Source: Lachnospiraceae bacterium | GTDB lineage: Bacteria > Bacillota > Clostridia > Lachnospirales > Lachnospiraceae | NCBI GenBank assembly: GCA_900168235.1 | Contig: FUZG01000011.1 | Span: 1 to 64,000, forward strand | DNA length: 64,000 nucleotides | Direction of reading: 5' to 3' | Part shown: positions 15,369 through 24,089 of the stretch, piece by piece | How the letters are laid out: each line of letters begins with the position of its first letter | Position numbering within the stretch: the first letter of the stretch is position 1 | Notes under the pieces: model-generated | The model's database searches: none | Told to the model about the DNA's origin: nothing | What the model saw: the letters and a program-made list of their open reading frames with translations, nothing else | Position numbers and translations under genes: made by a program

Positions 15369-16853
15369 TTACGCATCAGATCTTGAAAATGCGTTTTTCA
15401 TCTTACATGAACGCTCATAGAGCACATGGTCTAAAAGCTCGTCTGTTGCTTCTCTTACCATATCTGAAATCTTCTGGTTTGCCTCTTCCTGAAGGCAGGT
15501 TCCGGTGTTGCCGGAATTAATGATCTCTTTATCAAATTCCAGAATAGTGTGGAGCGCCTTTGCAGGGATGGATTCCTGATAACGCTCAATATGCGGTGAA
15601 CATTCGTTGAAGGATGCATCTGCCATTGCAGCGATGATGCGGTTTGCCCAGTAAAAGCTCTCAGTGGTCACTTTTTTGTCCGTATTTGCAAAGTACTCCG
15701 GTGTGGTGGTGATATTTGCATAGAACGGAACAAAAGCGTTAAAGACATTTGAACCGAAGGCAACCCACTCGATCACGCTGTTTTCCATTGGCATGTAAGG
15801 ACGGATCTGCACCAGTGACAGGAAATTATTGCGGTTCACGCCGATCGAACGGAAGGCATTACGCATATTTTCCGGACCGTGATTTGCATAAGGATCGTAG
15901 GGAGTACCCTGAAAATGTGAGGAAAGGACATACTTCACATCTTCTACTGTGATCCTGTGCTCAGGAGTAAGGCACCATGGAATGTCATCAGAATCCGGCT
16001 TAAAATCAGCATCTGCGCCGTCCCAGTTCACGGAATTACGGTTGAAGTACCGAGCCATGTACCAGGCACGGGGGGTATTGTAAATGTGGTCTGCGTCGGA
16101 ATGACTTCCGAAAGCAAGGCGCGGATTAAAAGGAGCTTCTGCATCAGGCTCGAGATCAAGGTGATTATCATTAATAAACTCGCGGAGATCCTTTGAGCAG
16201 AGGTGATCCCGTCCTTCTCCGAGGGCATCGTCCAGATCAAATTCGTCGATTCCGAACTGATTTGGCATGATCACATAGGCATCATCAGGTACACGGCGTG
16301 CGATCCAGTGATGTCCGCCGATGGTCTCGAGCCACCAGATCTCGTCTGCATCCTGAAAAGCGATACCGTTCATCTCATAGGTTCCGAACTCTTCAAGGAG
16401 ACTTCCGAGACGGAGTACACCTTCGCGGGCGCTCTTGATATATGGAAGAGTGATGGTAACGATATCCTCTTCGCCGATACCGCCAATCTTTTCAGGAGTA
16501 TCACCCTTTGCTTCCTCGTACTCGACGAGGGGATCTGCTGCAAGGACGCGCTCATTTGAAGTGATGGTCTCGGTAGCTGTCATGGAGACATTTGCTTCGT
16601 TCACTCCGGCAGCAGCCCAGATGCCGTTTTTCGGGACAGCATCAGGCATTGCGGTATATCTCATGGAATCATCCGGCAGTTCGATCTTTACATGAGAGAG
16701 CACGGATTCATAATTTTTTGGTTGATCGGCAGGTTCTACCACCACAAATTTTTTTGCATCGAAGCATCCTGAGCTTGAGTCCTCGTTTCTCGCGGTCATG
16801 GTGGAACCGTCAAAGGACGCATTTTTTCCTACTAATATTGTTGTACAGGGCAT
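15369..16853 (-). CDS. C69-family dipeptidase (PepD-like)
   Basis: 494 aa, matching lactobacillal PepD. The N-terminus MPCTTILVGKNASFDGST places the catalytic Cys at position 3 followed by the family block TARNEDSSSG. As an N-terminal nucleophile hydrolase it should be activated by removal of the first residues. It splits dipeptides with broad specificity in the cytoplasm. Other conserved blocks are EIWWLETIGGHHWIARRVPD and FGSHSDADHIYNTPRAWYM. It follows the NUDIX gene at 16869 by 15 bp on the same strand and shares the terminator at 15312. Confidence 0.93.
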   Translation of the reverse strand: MPCTTILVGKNASFDGSTMTARNEDSSSGCFDAKKFVVVEPADQPKNYESVLSHVKIELPDDSMRYTAMPDAVPKNGIWAAAGVNEANVSMTATETITSNERVLAADPLVEYEEAKGDTPEKIGGIGEEDIVTITLPYIKSAREGVLRLGSLLEEFGTYEMNGIAFQDADEIWWLETIGGHHWIARRVPDDAYVIMPNQFGIDEFDLDDALGEGRDHLCSKDLREFINDNHLDLEPDAEAPFNPRLAFGSHSDADHIYNTPRAWYMARYFNRNSVNWDGADADFKPDSDDIPWCLTPEHRITVEDVKYVLSSHFQGTPYDPYANHGPENMRNAFRSIGVNRNNFLSLVQIRPYMPMENSVIEWVAFGSNVFNAFVPFYANITTTPEYFANTDKKVTTESFYWANRIIAAMADASFNECSPHIERYQESIPAKALHTILEFDKEIINSGNTGTCLQEEANQKISDMVREATDELLDHVLYERSCKMKNAFSRSDA

Positions 16854-16868
16854 GATATCCTCCGTTTT

Positions 16869-17531
16869 TTATTTATTTTTCCATCGTCCGGACAGGAAGT
16901 AGAGAATACCTGTCCATGTGATAAACGGGATGTAGACCCCGTTATCGTCTTTTCCGTTTGCAAGGATCCGCTCTGCGTCAGCTTCCGTGAGCAGATGGAA
17001 TCCGTTGAAAAGTTCGGTTCCTTCGGCACCTGCCTGAGTCAGGGCACTTGTGTCATCGATGTGGATCACTGCGCATACTACGGCATTATTTTCATCTGTA
17101 AAGCCCGGTGTCATAAATGACATATGGGTGAGTTCAAAAATGCGGTCGCCTTCCTTAACGTCAAGACCTGTTTCCTCTTTTATCTCGCGCTTCATTGTGG
17201 CGATCACAGGTTCAGGCTTGTCGAAGTCACGGCTGTCCATGAGTCCCGCAGGTACTCCAAGTACATACCGTCCGATGGGATAGCGGTATTCCTCGCAAGT
17301 CAGGAGACGGGGTTCTTCTCCCGGAGTTTCGATTATCAGAAAGCATGATACAGCATCCGGAAGAGCAGATGCCAGTTCCTCAGGTGTTTTTACAGCGATA
17401 AGGTCATCTCTCTCACGGCGGGATGCATCAAAATAATGTTTTCCCTCTTCATACTGAAGATCAAAAACTTTTATAAATTTCTTATTTAAGAGCTCAACAG
17501 CGTGCTCTTTTCGGATCACGGGTTCTTTCAT
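16869..17531 (-). CDS. NUDIX hydrolase, ADP-ribose pyrophosphatase-like
   Basis: 220 aa. The Nudix box lies in the second half: GVPAGLMDSRDF and then MKREIKEETGLDVKEGD, with the PAG turn typical of ADP-sugar pyrophosphatases. About 65 N-terminal residues (ELLNKKFIKVFDLQYEEGKH) form the dimerisation strand region. The substrate is not determined. Start ATG 17531 has AGGAGG upstream on the minus strand. The gene leads a two-gene unit with the C69 peptidase and is divergent from hflK. Confidence 0.87.
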   Translation of the reverse strand: MKEPVIRKEHAVELLNKKFIKVFDLQYEEGKHYFDASRRERDDLIAVKTPEELASALPDAVSCFLIIETPGEEPRLLTCEEYRYPIGRYVLGVPAGLMDSRDFDKPEPVIATMKREIKEETGLDVKEGDRIFELTHMSFMTPGFTDENNAVVCAVIHIDDTSALTQAGAEGTELFNGFHLLTEADAERILANGKDDNGVYIPFITWTGILYFLSGRWKNK

Positions 17532-17683
17532 TTATAGTCCTCCTGATCTGGAATATTCGTTTGACTGTTTTTATCATACACCCACATCATAATATTGTAC
17601 TGTCTTTTACTATAAACAAACAGCAAAAAAATGTATTAAAGAAAGCGTAAAAAGCCAAATTTTAGGAAATATTAATATCTGTA

Positions 17684-17692
17684 TGCTATACT
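17684..17692 (+). promoter_or_regulatory. extended -10 promoter of the hflKC-manA unit
   Basis: TGCTATACT is an extended -10 element (TG-N-TATACT) 40 bp before ATG 17732. No good -35 is seen at the usual distance, as is common for extended -10 promoters. Confidence 0.5.
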
Positions 17693-17731
17693 TGCGTGTA
17701 TGATATCGACTAAAAGAAAGGGAGAAGATAT

Positions 17732-18811
17732 ATGAGTATTTGGAAAAAGAAAGACCCGAATATAATCGAGCCTGATGACGGAGGAAAGAAGCTCTTCGGT
17801 ACCGCCAAGACTGTGGGTATCGTCGTGGTCGTGCTGTTTATCGCGGTAAACATTATTTTCGGCGCGTTCTACAGAGTCAGTGAGCAGGAGCAGGCTGTTG
17901 TGACACAGTTTGGTCAGGTTATCAGAGTTGACGGAGCCGGACTTTATTTCAAGGTGCCGTTCTTACAGGCAGTGCATCTCGTTGATACAACAACCCACGG
18001 CATGCCGATAGGATATGCAAATACAGAAGGCGGAAATAATGACGGTGATGTTGCTACGGATTCTGCGACAACCACTATCGAGAGTGAAGCAGTGATGATC
18101 ACATCTGACTTCAACTTTGTAAATGTTGATTTTTATCTGGAGTACAGGGTGTCAGATCCGGTGAAGTATCTCTATGCTTCATGGAACCCGGAAGCTATCC
18201 TGAAAAACACTGCGCAGGAGTGCATCCGTTCAACAGTGGTAAAGTATTCGGTTGATGATGTCATCACCACAGGAAAGAGCCAGATCCAGTCGGATGTACG
18301 CGAGGGTCTGACAAAGGCTCTTATGGAAAATGATATCGGAATCCAGGTAGTAAATATTTCCATGCAGGATGCAGAGCCGCCTACGGCTGAGGTCATGCAG
18401 GCATTTAAGTCTGTAGAAACTGCAAAGCAGGGAGCTGATACAGCAGTAAATAATGCGAAGAAGTATCAGTCAGAGCAGATCCCGGCAGCGGAAGCAGAAG
18501 CAGATAAGATCCTTCAGGCAGCAGAGGCTTCAAAGGAATCACGTATAAATGAGGCAGAAGGTGATGCAGCAGCATTTGAGAAAACCTTCGCTGAATATCA
18601 GAAGTATCCTCTTATCACAAAGCAGCGTATGTTTTACGAGACAATGGAAGATGTACTTCCTGATCTGAAGATCATAATCGATGACGGCGGTACTCAGAAG
18701 ATGCTTCCTCTGGATAATTTCTATGCAGGAGCAACAGCTGCGGCAGTAAACGCAGATACAAATGCGAATGAAGAAAGCGCTCAGGATGAAGCGGCAGAGG
18801 AGGCAAACTGA
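17732..18811 (+). CDS. hflK: SPFH membrane protein HflK
   Basis: 359 aa. One N-terminal membrane helix (about 26-50, VGIVVVVLFIAVNIIFGAFY) is followed by an SPFH/Band-7 domain with VSEQEQAVVTQFGQVIRV and LYFKVPFLQAVHLVDT. A coiled coil rich in Ala, Glu and Lys (about 230-290) and an acidic tail complete it. HflK and HflC form a large hetero-oligomeric cage around FtsH in the membrane of proteobacteria and modulate its proteolysis. The stop codon overlaps the hflC start by one base (TGATG), which indicates translational coupling. ftsH lies nearby on the opposite strand. Confidence 0.9.
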   Translation: MSIWKKKDPNIIEPDDGGKKLFGTAKTVGIVVVVLFIAVNIIFGAFYRVSEQEQAVVTQFGQVIRVDGAGLYFKVPFLQAVHLVDTTTHGMPIGYANTEGGNNDGDVATDSATTTIESEAVMITSDFNFVNVDFYLEYRVSDPVKYLYASWNPEAILKNTAQECIRSTVVKYSVDDVITTGKSQIQSDVREGLTKALMENDIGIQVVNISMQDAEPPTAEVMQAFKSVETAKQGADTAVNNAKKYQSEQIPAAEAEADKILQAAEASKESRINEAEGDAAAFEKTFAEYQKYPLITKQRMFYETMEDVLPDLKIIIDDGGTQKMLPLDNFYAGATAAAVNADTNANEESAQDEAAEEAN

Positions 18812-19680
18812 TGAAAAGAGTAGTTATTCTTATTGCTGCGCTCGTTATCGCTATCGGCGCGTGGTTTTCAAGCACATATTATGTAGCACAGGATGAATAC
18901 GCAGTAGTAACAAGATTTGGAAAGATCGTAGCAACAGCTGACACCCCGGGACTTCGTTTCAAGATCCCGTTTATCCAGTCAGTAACAACTGTTCCGAAGA
19001 GCCTGCAGATCTACGATATTAGTCCTTCTGATGTCATCACAAAGGATAAAAAATCCATGATCGCAGATGACTATATTCTTTGGAAGGTATCTGATCCGAT
19101 AAAATTTATGCAGACACTTAACGGTTCTATAAGCGGAGCACAGGACAGAGCAGGTGTTGCAGTTTATAATTCTACAAAAACGATCATATCTTCTCTGTCA
19201 CAGGATGGTATAATAGACGTCCGCGGAGATAAACTCACTGCAATGATCACTGAGGATTCAAATGCTGATGTAGGCGGATACGGTATCACTATCGTAAAGG
19301 CTGCCATCAAGTCACTTGATCTCCCGGATGACAATAAGCAGGCAGTTTATGACCGTATGATCTCTGAACGAAGCAATATCGCAGCGGCATATAAGGCGCA
19401 GGGTAATGCGGAAGCGCAGAAGATCCAGAACGAAACAGACCGTGACGTTTCCATAAAGAAATCAGATGCGAAAAAGAAAGCAGCTATTTTGGAAGCGGAA
19501 GGTGAAGAGCAGTATATGAAGACTCTTCAGAGCGTTTACAATACTCAGGAAAAAGCAGAATTTTATAACTATAAGAGAAGTCTTGATGCGCTCAAGAAAT
19601 CTCTTTCGGGTAAGGCAGATAAGACCATTATCCTTGATAAAGATTCTGAGCTTGTGAGGGTTCTTTATGGAGTAAAGTAA
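18811..19680 (+). CDS. hflC: SPFH membrane protein HflC
   Basis: 289 aa. An N-terminal membrane helix (VVILIAALVIAIGAWFSSTY) precedes an SPFH domain with DEYAVVTRFGKIVATADTPG and LRFKIPFIQSVTTV. Helical coiled-coil sequence (KKSDAKKKAAILEAEGEEQY) precedes the C-terminal DKTIILDKDSELVRVLYG end, typical of HflC. It should form the HflKC complex that regulates FtsH. The ATG overlaps the hflK stop codon. manA follows after 12 bp. Confidence 0.9.
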   Translation: MKRVVILIAALVIAIGAWFSSTYYVAQDEYAVVTRFGKIVATADTPGLRFKIPFIQSVTTVPKSLQIYDISPSDVITKDKKSMIADDYILWKVSDPIKFMQTLNGSISGAQDRAGVAVYNSTKTIISSLSQDGIIDVRGDKLTAMITEDSNADVGGYGITIVKAAIKSLDLPDDNKQAVYDRMISERSNIAAAYKAQGNAEAQKIQNETDRDVSIKKSDAKKKAAILEAEGEEQYMKTLQSVYNTQEKAEFYNYKRSLDALKKSLSGKADKTIILDKDSELVRVLYGVK

Positions 19681-19692
19681 GGGTTAAGTTTT

Positions 19693-20628
19693 ATGAGTGA
19701 ATTATTATTTATGAAACCTTTCTGCAGAGAGGTTATATGGGGAGGAACAGCTCTTCATGAGAAATATGGATATGAGACACAGGGTGATCACACAGGTGAA
19801 GCCTGGGTCGTAAGTGACCGTCCGGAGGGACAGAGCGTCGTAACCCGAGGAAAATATGCGGGAAAAACTCTGAAGGACCTCATGAAAGAGCACAAGGAAC
19901 TTTTCGGTGATATCGATGGAGAGGAATTTCCTCTCCTGATAAAGCTCATCGATGCGCATGATCATTTAAGTGTACAGGTACATCCTGATGATGAGTATGC
20001 GAGAGTACATGAAAATGACAGAGGAAAGACCGAGTGCTGGTATATCGTTGACTGCGCGGAAAATGCTGATATTGTCATCGGACATAAGGCGCAGACAAAG
20101 GAAGAACTGACCGCGATGATTCGTGAGGAGCGGTGGGACGACCTTATAAACGTGATGCCGATACATAAGGGTGACTTTTTCTTTATCCCGTCAGGCACGG
20201 TCCATGCTGTAAGGCGCGGAACTCTCATACTGGAAGTCCAGCAGAACTGTAATCTCACCTACAGGCTCTATGATTACGGTCGTTTGCAGGACGGAAAGCC
20301 GAGAGAACTTCACATTGATAAGAGTATCGATGTGATACCGTGTCCTCAGGTTTATCACGGAACGGAGGAAGAGCCTGTAAAGGGAGAGGGTTTTACCCGT
20401 CAGATCCTTGTTTCCTGCCCGCTCTTTGAAGTGGAAAAGTGGGAGATAAGCAGTGAAACCGAGGTCAAGGTTCCGAAAAATAACAGTTTCCTTGCCGTAA
20501 ATGTCCTTGAAGGAAAGGGCATGATAAACGGTGAGCCCGTGGAAGAGGGAGAGCATTTTATTGCACCCGCAGATATCACAGAACTCACCGTTAAAGGAAA
20601 TATAATGTTTATTACATCACATATCTGA
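19693..20628 (+). CDS. manA: mannose-6-phosphate isomerase, class I
   Basis: 311 aa, the length of short Gram-positive class I enzymes. The zinc site is visible in VQVHPDDEYA and GKTECWYIVD, and the conserved block FFIPSGTVHAV with the stretch up to NLTYRLYDYGR carries the catalytic region. The enzyme interconverts mannose-6-phosphate and fructose-6-phosphate in the cytoplasm, feeding mannose into glycolysis or GDP-mannose synthesis. It is only 12 bp behind hflC and probably co-transcribed, although no functional link is evident. It ends at the shared hairpin at 20643. Confidence 0.92.
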   Translation: MSELLFMKPFCREVIWGGTALHEKYGYETQGDHTGEAWVVSDRPEGQSVVTRGKYAGKTLKDLMKEHKELFGDIDGEEFPLLIKLIDAHDHLSVQVHPDDEYARVHENDRGKTECWYIVDCAENADIVIGHKAQTKEELTAMIREERWDDLINVMPIHKGDFFFIPSGTVHAVRRGTLILEVQQNCNLTYRLYDYGRLQDGKPRELHIDKSIDVIPCPQVYHGTEEEPVKGEGFTRQILVSCPLFEVEKWEISSETEVKVPKNNSFLAVNVLEGKGMINGEPVEEGEHFIAPADITELTVKGNIMFITSHI

Positions 20629-20642
20629 AATTAATCCGATAG

Positions 20643-20679
20643 TCGGAGATTTGATGAAGTTTTTTTCGTCAGTCTCCGA
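20643..20679. terminator. shared hairpin between convergent manA and ftsH
   Basis: TCGGAGA (20643-20649) pairs with TCTCCGA (20673-20679), with TTATTTTC following on the plus strand. The right arm lies inside the last codons of ftsH. Confidence 0.65.
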
Positions 20680-22462
20680 TTATTTTCATTATCTCCTCGC
20701 CGCTCATGGACTCGTGTTCCAGAAGAGCTTTGGCGAGGTTTTCTACTTTGTTGTAATTTTTCTCCAGTAAGTCGTGGCACTCTTTGTAGAGGTCATTTGA
20801 CATGGAAGATATCCTGCTTGTAATGTCATGGCTGTCTACTACGCGGTTCTGCTGAAGGATACTCATATCCACCATTCCAAAATCCGGATTGAAGCCATAG
20901 TGTTCGATATAACCGGACATTATTCGTGTTGCCTGAGTTATATCGTTGCTTGCACCTGTGGTAACATTCTTAAACTTAATGTCCTCACTGGCGCGCCCTG
21001 CATAGCAGATCATAATCTGCTGACGGAGAGATTCCTCTGTCTGGAATGAGGTGTCAGGCTCTTCCTGGAATACAACGCCGCCGACACCGCTTATCGTAGA
21101 CTGGATGCTGGCGCGGGCTATGGGCTGACCGCAGAGATAGGTCATAACTGCGTGGCCTGCTTCGTGGTACGCCACGATCTCGCGGTCATGCTCTCTCTTA
21201 TGCTGGTCCTTTGCACGGTTTCCCTTAAAGATCTTTTTATCTATTGCCTCTTCAAGGCAGGAAGTATCGATATATGCCTGATCACGCATGATAGCGATGA
21301 CTTTTGCTTCATTACATGCTGCTGCGATGTCCGCACCTGTAAAGCCTGCGGTTTCTTTTGCGATTGCAGAGAGACTTACATCATCTCCGAGAGGTGCATC
21401 CTGCAAGTACATCTTGTAGAGCTGTCTCCTGACTTCCCAGTTCCGGGGCGGATTTACCGTTATCTGACGGTCAAATCTTCCTGCACGAACAAGGGCTTTA
21501 TCCAGAGAGTCCGCATTATTTGTAGCCGCGATGACAAAGATTCCGTCACGTGACTTAAAACCATCCATTTCCTGAAGGAGCGCATTAACAGTCTTATCAT
21601 CTTCGGAATTTCGTCCCTGTGCGTTACGGCTTCCACCGATCGAGTCGATCTCATCAATGAAAACTACGCAAGGAGACTTTTTGCGTGCTTCTGAAAAAAG
21701 CTGACGCACGCGCTTTGCTCCTACACCGACATACATTTCCATAAATGAGCTGGCATTCGCATAAATAAAAGAAACATTTGCTTCGCCCGCGATTGCTTTT
21801 GCTATAAGCGTCTTACCTGTACCGGGAGGTCCCTGCAGCAGGATACCGCGGGGAGCCTTTGCACCCATTTTTTCACCGCGCTCAGGATATTTGATAAGAG
21901 TCGTAATAAATTTAATGTCATCCAGGATTTCGTCCTGACCTACGATATCTGCAAAACGGACATTACTTTCCTCGGTCTTTATGTCTTTATTTCCATCATC
22001 CTGAAAAGGGTTCGTCAGGTGATTTCCCATGTTCATTATTTTGCCCGTATTTGTAGTGTTACGCATGATAAGGAAGATCACTATAAAGAGGATCAGAACC
22101 CAGAGCCACCATGAAGAACTGTCGGAAGAAGTCTGTGTTATCTGGACTGCGATGCCCTTATCCAGCATTTCTTTTTTGAAGCCTTCGTAATCCGGATAAG
22201 TTGTACGGTATATCATTTGTTCTTCAGCGTCAGTGTCCTCGGTTTTCAGGCGGAAATACATGTCATTTTCGCCCATCTGATAGCGGATACTTGCGATGGA
22301 GCCCTTCGCAACATATTTCTCAAATTCGGAATATGAGACGTCAGTTATGTAATTAGCAGAAGAGCGGGCAGAAAACTGTACCATGAAAATAAAGGCGCAG
22401 ACGAACAGAAGCATGATGGTTGCAAGAATATATGGCTTATGAGCCTCGTAGAAATCCTTCAT
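20669..22462 (-). CDS. ftsH: ATP-dependent zinc metalloprotease FtsH
   Basis: 597 aa. Two membrane helices (about 11-31 and 118-133) flank a small extracytoplasmic domain. The AAA+ domain has Walker A GPPGTGKT at 211-218, Walker B FIDEID and the second region of homology with [20 protein letters not shown]. The M41 protease site HEAGH is at 433-437. FtsH degrades misassembled membrane proteins and some soluble regulators. The C-terminal tail is short compared with E. coli. It is convergent with hflKC-manA and downstream of a stomatin-like gene, so this locus groups FtsH with three SPFH proteins. It may be one of several ftsH copies in the genome. Confidence 0.95.
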   Translation of the reverse strand: MKDFYEAHKPYILATIMLLFVCAFIFMVQFSARSSANYITDVSYSEFEKYVAKGSIASIRYQMGENDMYFRLKTEDTDAEEQMIYRTTYPDYEGFKKEMLDKGIAVQITQTSSDSSSWWLWVLILFIVIFLIMRNTTNTGKIMNMGNHLTNPFQDDGNKDIKTEESNVRFADIVGQDEILDDIKFITTLIKYPERGEKMGAKAPRGILLQGPPGTGKTLIAKAIAGEANVSFIYANASSFMEMYVGVGAKRVRQLFSEARKKSPCVVFIDEIDSIGGSRNAQGRNSEDDKTVNALLQEMDGFKSRDGIFVIAATNNADSLDKALVRAGRFDRQITVNPPRNWEVRRQLYKMYLQDAPLGDDVSLSAIAKETAGFTGADIAAACNEAKVIAIMRDQAYIDTSCLEEAIDKKIFKGNRAKDQHKREHDREIVAYHEAGHAVMTYLCGQPIARASIQSTISGVGGVVFQEEPDTSFQTEESLRQQIMICYAGRASEDIKFKNVTTGASNDITQATRIMSGYIEHYGFNPDFGMVDMSILQQNRVVDSHDITSRISSMSNDLYKECHDLLEKNYNKVENLAKALLEHESMSGEEIMKIIGD

Positions 22463-22566
22463 AAAATTGCACCCCCATTCAAAAAAGCGACGTTCCTACT
22501 TATATGTCGGCAGGGGGAGTTGTACGCAAAAGGCACTTTTAGTACCAAAGAGAAAACAAAAGTAAC

Positions 22567-22622
22567 AAAAAGAAAGCCCGGAGAGGCTTTCGGCGGTTGT
22601 GACCGAATGTGCTCTCCGAGCT
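22567..22622 (-). terminator. intrinsic terminator of the stomatin-like unit
   Basis: On the minus strand AGCTCGGAGAG (22622-22612) pairs with CTCTCCGGGCT (22585-22575) with one mismatch and is followed by a T-rich run. It lies just past the stop codon of the small membrane protein and separates that unit from ftsH. Confidence 0.75.
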
Positions 22623-22628
22623 CTTAAG

Positions 22629-22961
22629 TTATAAGTCTTTGATATCTTTTATCCTGCGTTTAACGCCATCAAGGATCACATATCCTTGTTCGGGCTTTTC
22701 ATGAACGATGTATCTCGGTGTGACTTCATCAAAATCATGACGATGTCCGAATTGACCTTCGCATGTTAAGTCCTGTGCCGGAGGAACCCTGTGGCCGTCA
22801 TCAGACCTTGTGATAAAGGGCTTTCTCTGCGTGTTTTGCGGTGCAGGACGGTTGTAAGGATTCCCGTTTTGGTTGTTCTTTGCCTTTTTCTTTTTAGCGT
22901 TCAGGACGATAGCGACAATTATGATCGCTGCATAGAACAGTATAAATCCGACAGTTTCCAT
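22629..22961 (-). CDS. small single-pass membrane protein of unknown function
   Basis: 110 aa. One N-terminal membrane helix (METVGFILFYAAIIIVAIVL) is followed by a Lys-rich stop-transfer segment, a Pro/Asn-rich linker and a conserved-looking acidic and aromatic C-terminal half (EQGYVILDGVKRRIKDI). No known domain is recognised. The start lies 6 bp behind the stop codon of the stomatin-like gene, so they share a transcript and may work together, in the way NfeD-like partners accompany stomatins. It is not an NfeD homologue by any motif I can see. Confidence 0.75.
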   Translation of the reverse strand: METVGFILFYAAIIIVAIVLNAKKKKAKNNQNGNPYNRPAPQNTQRKPFITRSDDGHRVPPAQDLTCEGQFGHRHDFDEVTPRYIVHEKPEQGYVILDGVKRRIKDIKDL

Positions 22962-22967
22962 AATGGA

Positions 22968-23900
22968 TTACTCCTTATGCTTTACAACGGATGTGATTCC
23001 CTCTGCAAGACCTGCGATACCCTGAATCTCGCTGGGAATGATGATCTTTGTAGCCTGGCCGTCAGCTGCCTTTGTAAATGCATCCAGTGCGCGGAGCTTC
23101 AGAACAGCGTCATCGGCAGCGGCTTCCTTAAGAGCCTTGAGACCGTTTGCCTCAGCCTGACGGATAGCCATGATAGCCTGTGCGCGACCTTCTGCCTCTT
23201 TGATCTCTTTTTCCTTAACAGCTTCTGCACGGAGGATAGTTGCCTGCTTTTCAGCTTCTGCATTAAGGAGTGCGGACTCTTTTTTACCCTGTGCTTCAAG
23301 GATCATTGACTGCTTGTGACCTTCGGATGTAAGGATCTCAGCACGCTTATCACGCTCAGCCTTCATCTGCTTCTCCATGGCTTCCTTGATAGCTGCCGGA
23401 GGATCGATATTTTTAACCTCGACACGGTTTACCTTGATTCCCCACGGATCTGTAGCTGCATCGATAGCTGCGAGCATCTGTCCGTTGATGCGCTCACGGC
23501 TTGTGAGTGTGTCATCGAGAGTCATGTCACCGATGATGTTTCTGAGTGTTGTTGCTGTCAGGTTCTCCATTGCCATGATGGGATTCTCAACGCCGTATGC
23601 AAAGAGACGGGGTTCAAAAATCTTGAAATATACAACGGAGTCGATACGCATCGTAACGTTATCCTTTGTGATAACAGGCTGAGGTGCGAAGTCTGCAACA
23701 CGCTCCTTTAAGTTTACCTTGCGTGCAACGCGGTCGATGATCGGTATCTTTACGTGAAGACCTGCGCCCCATGTCTGGTTATATGCACCAAGTCTCTCGA
23801 TGACATAAGCGTATGCCTGCGGAACGACTCTGATATTTGAAAAGATCAGACACAGGATGAGAATGATAAAAAATAAAAACAATATAGCTGCGATTTCCAT
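22968..23900 (-). CDS. stomatin/paraslipin-like SPFH protein (QmcA-like)
   Basis: 310 aa. One N-terminal membrane helix (AAILFLFFIILILCLIFSNI) precedes an SPFH domain (VVPQAYAYVIERLGAYNQTW, then LHVKIPIIDRVARKVNLKE and FAPQPVITKDNVTMRIDS), the signature of the QmcA/paraslipin group. A long Ala/Glu/Lys coiled coil (about 180-260) and the TKIIIPSEIQGIAGLA tail follow. These proteins oligomerise in membranes and can associate with FtsH-type proteases. It is the first gene of a two-gene unit, directly upstream of ftsH on the same strand but separated from it by a terminator. Confidence 0.9.
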   Translation of the reverse strand: MEIAAILFLFFIILILCLIFSNIRVVPQAYAYVIERLGAYNQTWGAGLHVKIPIIDRVARKVNLKERVADFAPQPVITKDNVTMRIDSVVYFKIFEPRLFAYGVENPIMAMENLTATTLRNIIGDMTLDDTLTSRERINGQMLAAIDAATDPWGIKVNRVEVKNIDPPAAIKEAMEKQMKAERDKRAEILTSEGHKQSMILEAQGKKESALLNAEAEKQATILRAEAVKEKEIKEAEGRAQAIMAIRQAEANGLKALKEAAADDAVLKLRALDAFTKAADGQATKIIIPSEIQGIAGLAEGITSVVKHKE

Positions 23901-24089
23901 GATATGGCTCTCCTCTCCTTATTCAAAAAAATGTGCAATGATTATTTTTTGCCACGGAATAATTATAGTTTATTTCTGAAAATATAACATCATATTTAAG
24001 GATTCTTAAGGAAACGGTTAGGATATGAGTCTGCTTCTCCGATATAGAAACGAGGATATGTTTTCGGACATATGGGGAGGTAGGTATTT

